Assembly (NCBI GenBank): GCA_017475875.1
Contig: JAFVET010000185.1
Location: 1 to 5,347, forward strand
Length of the DNA: 5,347 nucleotides
Direction: 5' to 3'
Origin: Candidatus Methanomethylophilaceae archaeon
GTDB taxonomy: Archaea > Thermoplasmatota > Thermoplasmata > Methanomassiliicoccales > Methanomethylophilaceae
The position numbers and the translations under genes were made by a program. The notes under the pieces were generated by a model that was given only the letters and a program-made list of their open reading frames with translations, searched no databases and was not told where the DNA came from. Below are positions 1-3,514 of this stretch, piece by piece (position 1 is the stretch's first letter; every line of letters starts with the position of its first letter).

Positions 1-60
1 CACCGTTTCCACGACGTGGTTTTCACCCTGTAACGGTGCAACACCTGCAAACCCTGCAAG

Positions 61-102
61 AAAAACCCGTGACAAAGGACACGCACGAAACCTGTCCCGT
101 CA
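61..102 (-). terminator. Probable transcription terminator of the 316-residue gene
   Basis: Read on the minus strand, the stop codon begins an imperfect stem: TGAC (102-99) pairs with GTCA (73-70), and GGACA (97-93) pairs with TGTCC (81-77). There is a one-base bulge on one side, three unpaired T on the other, and an 11-nt loop. The stem is followed by CGGG and then a T-rich tract (five T at 65-61, then CTT). A hairpin plus oligo-T immediately after a gene end is a good terminator candidate; in archaea the T tract alone can be enough. The remaining bases 1-60 show no convincing gene or element. Confidence 0.5.
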
Positions 103-1050
103 GTGTTTCGTGGTCATCTCCAGCTCTATCTCGAAGAATCCCCTGCCCAACCTTTCTGGAAGATCCGTACCGTACTCCACTTTCACGGTCCGCCCGTCGT
201 CGAAGACGAACTCCATCGTCTTCTCCCTGTTGGAGACGTATTCGCTGCGGGGGGCGCCGGCCTGCGCCAGCAGAGCCGTGTCGATGATGGTCTTCTTGAT
301 CGCTTCCACGGTATCCGCATCCACGGACTTCTCGCTCTCGTACACCTTCGGGTCGGAATAGCGCGACTTCTTGCTGTTGGTACCGGTACCGTCAGCGTTG
401 AACCTCAGGACCGCTTCCGTGAACCCGTCGTCCTTGCGCTTCTCCGAGAACCCGATCTCACTGAGACGGGAAACGTCCGGAAGCTCCACCTTCCCCTTGC
501 CCATTGCGTCCTCGAAATACGAGACCACCGCGTTCGCGACCTTGGGCGACACTATCGGCGACTGGTTGTTGGAGAACCATATCTTCTCACCGCTCCCGTA
601 CCTGATGTCGGCCCTGCCCCCGAAGTTCTCGGGAAGGCCGTGCGTCTCGGAATGGAAGCCGTTGCTCTTGGCGAGGTCGAGTTCCCTAGTCAGCTTCGCG
701 AGCCCCGGAAGAACATCCCCCTGGACCACCGCCCAGGACTCCTCCACGTCCCCTCTCCTCCGGGGGACATAACTCTTCGTCAGGTACATCAGCGTGCCAG
801 CGTCCACAGGCGCCGCGAAGGCGTAGAAGGAGTCGATTTGCGGCCCTTCCGTGTCGGGCCCCATCATCCTTCCGAGCGCGGAGAACAGACTGAAATAGAC
901 CATGTCATCGGAAACTATGGTCTTCGGCGCCTTGGTGTCCTGGTAGGCGTCCGTGCCCCCGCACATGTTGGGCTCGGTCTTCTTCAGGACGACGATCCCG
1001 TCGTCCTCGACCTCAGTGTCATCCTTCCCCTTCTTCTTGAAAAGCCTCAT
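100..1050 (-). CDS. Conserved-looking hypothetical protein, 316 aa, with internal repeat
   Basis: The function is not recognised. The product is soluble: the N-terminus (MRLFKKKGKDD) is charged, no signal peptide or membrane segment is visible, and it has a single Cys (residue 30). The body looks like two related alpha/beta modules. Residues about 118-165 contain LAKSNGFHSE, then a strand pair IRYGSGEKIWF ending in NNQSP. Residues about 252-298 contain LAQAGAPRSE, then FVFDDGRTVKVEYG ending in DLP. The second module is preceded by a DDGFTEAVLRFNADGTGT stretch (208-225) that reads as a turn-rich beta hairpin. The ATG at 1050 is chosen because AAGGTG (1061-1056) lies 5 nt upstream and a TATA-like TTTTAAA is about 46 nt upstream. 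The stop is TGA. The gene is probably monocistronic, since a hairpin separates it from the upstream peroxidase gene. Similar proteins of unknown function seem familiar from gut archaea and Firmicutes, but this is recollection, not a search. Confidence 0.8.
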   Translation of the reverse strand: MRLFKKKGKDDTEVEDDGIVVLKKTEPNMCGGTDAYQDTKAPKTIVSDDMVYFSLFSALGRMMGPDTEGPQIDSFYAFAAPVDAGTLMYLTKSYVPRRRGDVEESWAVVQGDVLPGLAKLTRELDLAKSNGFHSETHGLPENFGGRADIRYGSGEKIWFSNNQSPIVSPKVANAVVSYFEDAMGKGKVELPDVSRLSEIGFSEKRKDDGFTEAVLRFNADGTGTNSKKSRYSDPKVYESEKSVDADTVEAIKKTIIDTALLAQAGAPRSEYVSNREKTMEFVFDDGRTVKVEYGTDLPERLGRGFFEIELEMTTKH

Positions 1051-1055
1051 CCGGA

Positions 1056-1061
1056 CACCTT
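1056..1061 (-). promoter_or_regulatory. Ribosome binding site of the 316-residue gene
   Basis: AAGGTG on the minus strand lies 5 nt before the ATG at 1050. It is complementary to the CACCUCC-type 3' end of archaeal 16S rRNA and fixes the start codon. Confidence 0.6.
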
Positions 1062-1095
1062 CGATTGTCTTCAGACGATGGTATGGAGGCGGCGG

Positions 1096-1102
1096 TTTAA
1101 AA
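1096..1102 (-). promoter_or_regulatory. TATA-like promoter element for the 316-residue gene
   Basis: TTTTAAA on the minus strand is an AT-rich island in GC-rich DNA, about 46 nt upstream of the ATG. With the usual archaeal TATA-to-start distance of about 25 nt, transcription would begin near 1074 and give a 5' leader of about 23 nt, enough to hold the ribosome binding site. The remaining spacer between the two genes holds the terminator hairpin 1144-1164 and nothing else I can identify. Confidence 0.45.
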
Positions 1103-1143
1103 CGATGGTGAAAGCGGACGGAGCGAAAACGTGTGGAAGGATA

Positions 1144-1164
1144 GCGGAGGGGGCACCCCTCCGC
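1144..1164 (-). terminator. GC-rich hairpin ending the ferritin-peroxidase operon
   Basis: A perfect 9-bp inverted repeat (GCGGAGGGG at 1144-1152 and CCCCTCCGC at 1156-1164) has a 3-nt loop and lies 9 nt beyond the peroxidase stop codon. No strong T run follows on the minus strand, only TATCC and later CGTTTTC. It may therefore act as a 3'-end stabiliser or RNA-processing boundary as much as an intrinsic terminator. Its design (long GC stem, 3-nt loop, directly after a stop) matches the hairpin after the EIIC-like gene. Confidence 0.5.
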
Positions 1165-1173
1165 GTTTGAATT

Positions 1174-1716
1174 TCAAAGGGCCTTCTCGACCGCGTTGCG
1201 GACCGTCTTCATGTCGACGGTGGGCTCGAAACGGGATATTATCTCTCCGTCCTTGCCGATGAGGAACTTGGTGAAGTTCCACTTGACGTTGCCGTTGTTC
1301 TTGTAGTCCTTGTCCATCCCCTTGACCACCGCTATGAGCGCCAGGGACTTGGGGGAGTGTCCGAACCCTTCGAACTTGGTGTTCGCGGGGAGCCACTTGA
1401 ACAGCGGATCGGCGTTCTCGCCGAGGACGTCGATCTTGGCGAACTGCGGGAAGGTGATCCCGAACCTACCCTTGCAGAAGGCGTGGATCTCCTCGTCGGT
1501 CCCGGGGGCCTGCTCCCTGAACTGGTTGCACGGGAAGTCCAGGATCTCGAGTCCCTTGTCCTTGAACTCCTCGTAGATCGCCTGGAGCTCCTCGTACTGG
1601 GGGGTGAACCCGCACCCGGTGGCGGTGTTCACCACCAGGACGGTCTTGCCCTTGTAGTCGGAAAGTGGCACCTCCGATCCGTCGCGCGCCTTCACGGTGA
1701 AATCGTACAGACTCAC
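1174..1716 (-). CDS. Glutathione-peroxidase-family peroxidase, Cys type, 180 aa
   Basis: This thioredoxin-fold peroxidase reduces hydroperoxides in the cytoplasm. Family motifs are clear. VVNTATGCGFTPQY carries the peroxidatic Cys35, where animal enzymes have selenocysteine. FPCNQFREQ contains Q69 and KWNFTKFL contains W146/N147, completing the catalytic tetrad. C81 in HAFCKGRFG sits about 46 residues after C35, where thioredoxin-dependent plant and insect members keep their resolving Cys. Thioredoxin is thus a likelier reductant than glutathione, as an archaeon would rarely have glutathione. The chain is about 20 residues longer than the usual 158-160 because of an insert between LFKWLP (105-110) and KWNF (145-148), a variant I recall from gut bacteria. 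The start is GTG at 1716, giving the standard MSLYDFTVK N-terminus, with TGAGGG at 1728-1723 as ribosome binding site. It is the second gene of an operon, 9 nt after the ferritin-like gene. The stop is TGA. Confidence 0.93.
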   Translation of the reverse strand: MSLYDFTVKARDGSEVPLSDYKGKTVLVVNTATGCGFTPQYEELQAIYEEFKDKGLEILDFPCNQFREQAPGTDEEIHAFCKGRFGITFPQFAKIDVLGENADPLFKWLPANTKFEGFGHSPKSLALIAVVKGMDKDYKNNGNVKWNFTKFLIGKDGEIISRFEPTVDMKTVRNAVEKAL

Positions 1717-1722
1717 CTCAAT

Positions 1723-1728
1723 CCCTCA
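1723..1728 (-). promoter_or_regulatory. Ribosome binding site of the peroxidase, overlapping the ferritin stop
   Basis: TGAGGG on the minus strand includes the ferritin-like gene's TGA stop (1728-1726) and lies 6 nt before the GTG start at 1716. The overlap suggests translational coupling: ribosomes ending on the first gene are placed to reinitiate on the second. Confidence 0.6.
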
Positions 1729-2184
1729 CAGCTGCTGGACGAGCCAGGTCTGGACTCCGATCTTGGAGATGAGCTCGAGCTGGGCCTCTCCCCAGAACAT
1801 GTCCTCCTCCTCGTCCTTGTAGTATTCCCTCAATATGTCGTATGTGGCGTAGTCGTCCCTGCACGCCTCGGCCAGTTCCTTGAGGCCGGCGAGTCCCTTC
1901 ACGGAGACGTCGAGGTCGTATTTTATCCACTCGACCGGATCCTCGATGACGGGGGTGCAAACTTTGTTGGAATTCTCGACCTTGAACCCGAGGTCGATCA
2001 TGCGGTCGACGATCTGGTTCACATAGCCGCGTTCCTCGGTCGCGTGCTCGGCGTACTTCTCGGCGAGTTTGGAGAAACCCTGACTGGCGAAGACCCTCGA
2101 CTGGATGTCATGGCCGTCCGCCTGCTGGGAGAGTCCGGTCACTATGAACTGAAGCCCGTTCCTGATCTGCTCTTTCTGTTCCAT
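1726..2184 (-). CDS. Bacterioferritin-like four-helix protein lacking a normal ferroxidase site, 152 aa
   Basis: The C-terminus (DEEEDMFWGEAQLELISKIG, then VQTWLVQQL) is a close match to the bacterioferritin tail that ends helix D and follows it. Length is 152 residues against about 158 in the family. A remembered, hand-made, ungapped alignment over residues 18-54 to E. coli Bfr keeps R30, F32, G36, L40 and E51. Of the six diiron ligands only E51 and the equivalent of E127 (E125 here) remain. The others read E18 to L, H54 to Y, E94 to S (or D in another register) and H130 to D. The protein has only two His (25, 47), neither in an ExxH motif. The haem-ligand Met52 is Arg. It may therefore form a ferritin-like cage or act as a structural or DNA-binding protein without standard ferroxidase activity. 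The start is ATG 2184, not the upstream in-frame ATG at 2223, because AGAGGT (2197-2192) lies 7 nt before it and the upstream codons run through the promoter palindromes. It is first in an operon with the peroxidase. Confidence 0.85.
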   Translation of the reverse strand: MEQKEQIRNGLQFIVTGLSQQADGHDIQSRVFASQGFSKLAEKYAEHATEERGYVNQIVDRMIDLGFKVENSNKVCTPVIEDPVEWIKYDLDVSVKGLAGLKELAEACRDDYATYDILREYYKDEEEDMFWGEAQLELISKIGVQTWLVQQL

Positions 2185-2191
2185 TTCCGAA

Positions 2192-2197
2192 ACCTCT
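2192..2197 (-). promoter_or_regulatory. Ribosome binding site of the ferritin-like gene
   Basis: AGAGGT on the minus strand lies 7 nt before the ATG at 2184. It decides between this start and the in-frame ATG at 2223, which has no such site and would place the operator inside the coding region. Confidence 0.65.
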
Positions 2198-2202
2198 ATT
2201 TG

Positions 2203-2225
2203 ATACAATTCAATTGTATACAATT
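2203..2225. promoter_or_regulatory. Overlapping palindromes: candidate operator of the ferritin-peroxidase operon
   Basis: Two perfect inverted repeats share a half-site. ATACAATT (2203-2210) and AATTGTAT (2212-2219) flank a single central C. AATTGTATACAATT (2212-2225) is an exact 14-bp palindrome. Three half-sites are therefore arranged in alternating orientation, and the TACAATT half recurs 15 bp apart. The element lies between the TATA-like stretch (2226-2236) and the ribosome binding site of the leftward operon, around the expected transcription start, where a bound protein would block initiation. A dimeric metal- or redox-responsive repressor is a reasonable guess; its identity cannot be told from the site. 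Confidence 0.6.
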
Positions 2226-2236
2226 AAAATATTTGA
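2226..2236 (-). promoter_or_regulatory. TATA-like promoter element for the ferritin-peroxidase operon
   Basis: On the minus strand this stretch reads AAATATTTTAA, the most AT-rich run in the divergent gap. A start about 25-27 nt downstream would fall near 2202-2205, leaving a leader of about 20 nt that contains the AGAGGT site. The run is nearly symmetrical in base composition, so on sequence alone it could also serve rightward transcription. Confidence 0.5.
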
Positions 2237-2280
2237 ACCTTCCGTTCCGATCCGGGAGATTTTTTCACGGGAATCGACCT

Positions 2281-2298
2281 TTTAGTAACGTTTATCAT
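2281..2298 (+). promoter_or_regulatory. Candidate TATA elements for the EIIC-like gene
   Basis: Two AT-rich candidates precede the rightward gene: TTTAGTAA (2281-2288) and TTTATCAT (2291-2298). An archaeal start about 25 nt downstream of the second would fall at about 2320, exactly on the preferred GTG. This would make a leaderless mRNA and explain why no ribosome binding site is seen. Choice between the two is uncertain. Confidence 0.3.
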
Positions 2299-2319
2299 CG
2301 GAACGTGCATGAACCGTCG

Positions 2320-3369
2320 GTGTCGACCTTGAACGAGGACCAAAAAGAGATTCTTGGAAAAGTCAAGGAATTCCTCATTAAGACGACCAACGGAATGGCC
2401 ATAGGTCTTTTCGGCACGTTGATCATAGGTACGATCCTGTCCGTGGTGTCCGATGTCCCCGGACTAGGGCCCGTCAACGACTTCGCGACGTTGATCAAAG
2501 GGCTGATGGGAGCAGGAATCGGTCTCGGGGTGGCGCTGTCGCTCAAGACCGACGGCGTGAAGACCGTCACCCTGATGGCCGCCGGTATGGCGGGCACGAT
2601 GATGTTCAGCTTCGGTTCGTGGAGCTTCTACACCGCGTCGGACCCGTTGTCGGCGTACATATGCACCGTCCTGGTCTACCTGGCGATGACGAAGCTGAAG
2701 GAAACGTCGATGGACCTGGTCATCGTACCGTTGTTCGGACTGCTGACCGCGCTCGTCTACTGCTTCCTGCTCGGAGATGCGGTGCATCAGGTGACACTGT
2801 TCATAGGTTGGATAATCGAATCCAGCTTCGACATCGCCCCGCTCCCGATGTGCGTCATAGTCTGCGTCCTGGTGGGCATGGCGCTGACCGCACCGATCAG
2901 TTCCGTCGCGATCTGCGTCGCGATCCAGATAGGTAACGTGCCCCTGGCGGCCGGTGCAGCGGTGATAGGCTGCTGCGTGCAGATGCTCGGCTTCGCGCTC
3001 CAGACCGCCTACGACAACAAGCTCGGATCGGTAATTGCTGTGGGAATCGGGACGAGCATGCTGCAGTTCAAGAACATCCTCCGCAAGCCTGTGATATGGC
3101 TGCCGACGATCATCACGTCCGCCATACTCTCGCCGTTCGCGTACATCTTCGACTTCGCGTCCGACTCGGTCGGAGCAGGTATGGGAACCTCCGGACTGGT
3201 CGGGCTGATAGACACGTTCAAGGTCATGGAGTACGACCCCCTGGCCATGGGCGAGGTAGTGCTGGTGTGCGTCATCCTGGCGTTGGCCGTGGTGTTCGTG
3301 GTGGACCGCATATTCCGCCGCGCGGGGCTGATCTCCAAAGGGGACTTCGCCCTGGAACAGAAGATATGA
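2320..3369 (+). CDS. PTS EIIC-like multi-span membrane protein (PTS_EIIC_2 type), 349 aa
   Basis: This integral membrane protein resembles the transport (IIC) subunit family of sugar phosphotransferase systems, PTS_EIIC_2 type. Matching segments are NGMAIGLFGTLIIG (24-37), TAPISSVAI near 190-198 and GMGTSGLVG (288-296). Hydrophobic segments, about eight to ten, fill the chain from residue 25 to 328. A positively charged stretch (DRIFRRAGLISK, 329-340) follows the last one, probably at the cytoplasmic face. The N-terminus (about 20 residues) is hydrophilic with no signal peptide. No ATG fits: GTG 2320 (MSTLNEDQKE) is preferred, with GTG 2305, TTG 2329 and ATG 2395 as alternatives. None has a ribosome binding site. 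No EIIA, EIIB, HPr or EI is nearby and the protein carries no EIIB domain, so PTS phosphotransfer is unlikely in this context and a stand-alone transporter role is more probable. The substrate is unknown. It is divergent from the ferritin operon and ends with TGA inside a hairpin. Confidence 0.85.
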   Translation: MSTLNEDQKEILGKVKEFLIKTTNGMAIGLFGTLIIGTILSVVSDVPGLGPVNDFATLIKGLMGAGIGLGVALSLKTDGVKTVTLMAAGMAGTMMFSFGSWSFYTASDPLSAYICTVLVYLAMTKLKETSMDLVIVPLFGLLTALVYCFLLGDAVHQVTLFIGWIIESSFDIAPLPMCVIVCVLVGMALTAPISSVAICVAIQIGNVPLAAGAAVIGCCVQMLGFALQTAYDNKLGSVIAVGIGTSMLQFKNILRKPVIWLPTIITSAILSPFAYIFDFASDSVGAGMGTSGLVGLIDTFKVMEYDPLAMGEVVLVCVILALAVVFVVDRIFRRAGLISKGDFALEQKI

Positions 3370-3394
3370 GGTGCGGGGGACACCCCCGCACCTC
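3368..3394 (+). terminator. Perfect 12-bp hairpin at the end of the EIIC-like gene
   Basis: The arm GAGGTGCGGGGG (3368-3379) pairs without mismatch to CCCCCGCACCTC (3383-3394) across a 3-nt ACA loop. The left arm begins inside the TGA stop codon. There is no T run after it on the plus strand, so it is not a textbook intrinsic terminator. It could mark the mRNA 3' end, protect it from exonucleases, or block read-through into the convergent gene. Confidence 0.55.
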
Positions 3395-3443
3395 CAAACG
3401 TCTCTTGTAAACGGAAATCGTTACCGGATTGTTATCAATTTGA

Positions 3444-3475
3444 AGATCCGATGACCAACGGGTGTCACCGGATCT
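3444..3475. terminator. Dyad between convergent genes, possible bidirectional terminator
   Basis: AGATCCGATGAC (3444-3455) pairs with GTCACCGGATCT (3464-3475) over 12 positions with one A/C mismatch and an 8-nt loop. It lies between the ends of two convergent genes and about 40 nt past the stop of the leftward one. No long T tract follows on either strand, though the minus strand has a T-rich run just before it. A role in 3'-end formation is likely from position, not proven. Confidence 0.4.
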
Positions 3476-3514
3476 CCAAACCCAAACTAAACTGAGCACA
3501 GACGTTTCCGAAGT

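Noticed and set aside
1..99. Possible C-terminal end of a rightward gene or a short repeat (CTGCAA..CTGCAA) at the left edge
   Set aside because: The plus frame starting at base 1 stops after 10 codons with no recognisable residues, and a single pair of 6-base repeats 10 bases apart is expected by chance.
103..1170. A 355-codon open frame on the plus strand opposite the hypothetical gene
   Set aside because: It lies antisense to a gene with a clear start and ribosome binding site. Its translation is rich in Arg, Leu, His and Val with no recognisable motif, typical of an antisense shadow in GC-rich DNA.
1174..1716. Selenocysteine in the peroxidase
   Set aside because: The catalytic codon is a normal Cys codon, and the only in-frame TGA is the final stop.
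2185..2223. In-frame ATG at 2223 as the start of the ferritin-like protein
   Set aside because: It adds 13 residues with no counterpart in bacterioferritins, has no ribosome binding site, and overlaps the TATA-proximal palindromes. ATG 2184 has AGAGGT at 7 nt.
1357..2319. Upstream extension of the EIIC-like reading frame by 321 codons
   Set aside because: The extension runs antisense through the peroxidase and ferritin-like genes and through the promoter gap. Family homology begins only near residue 15-25 of the chosen protein, so the frame is simply open by chance.
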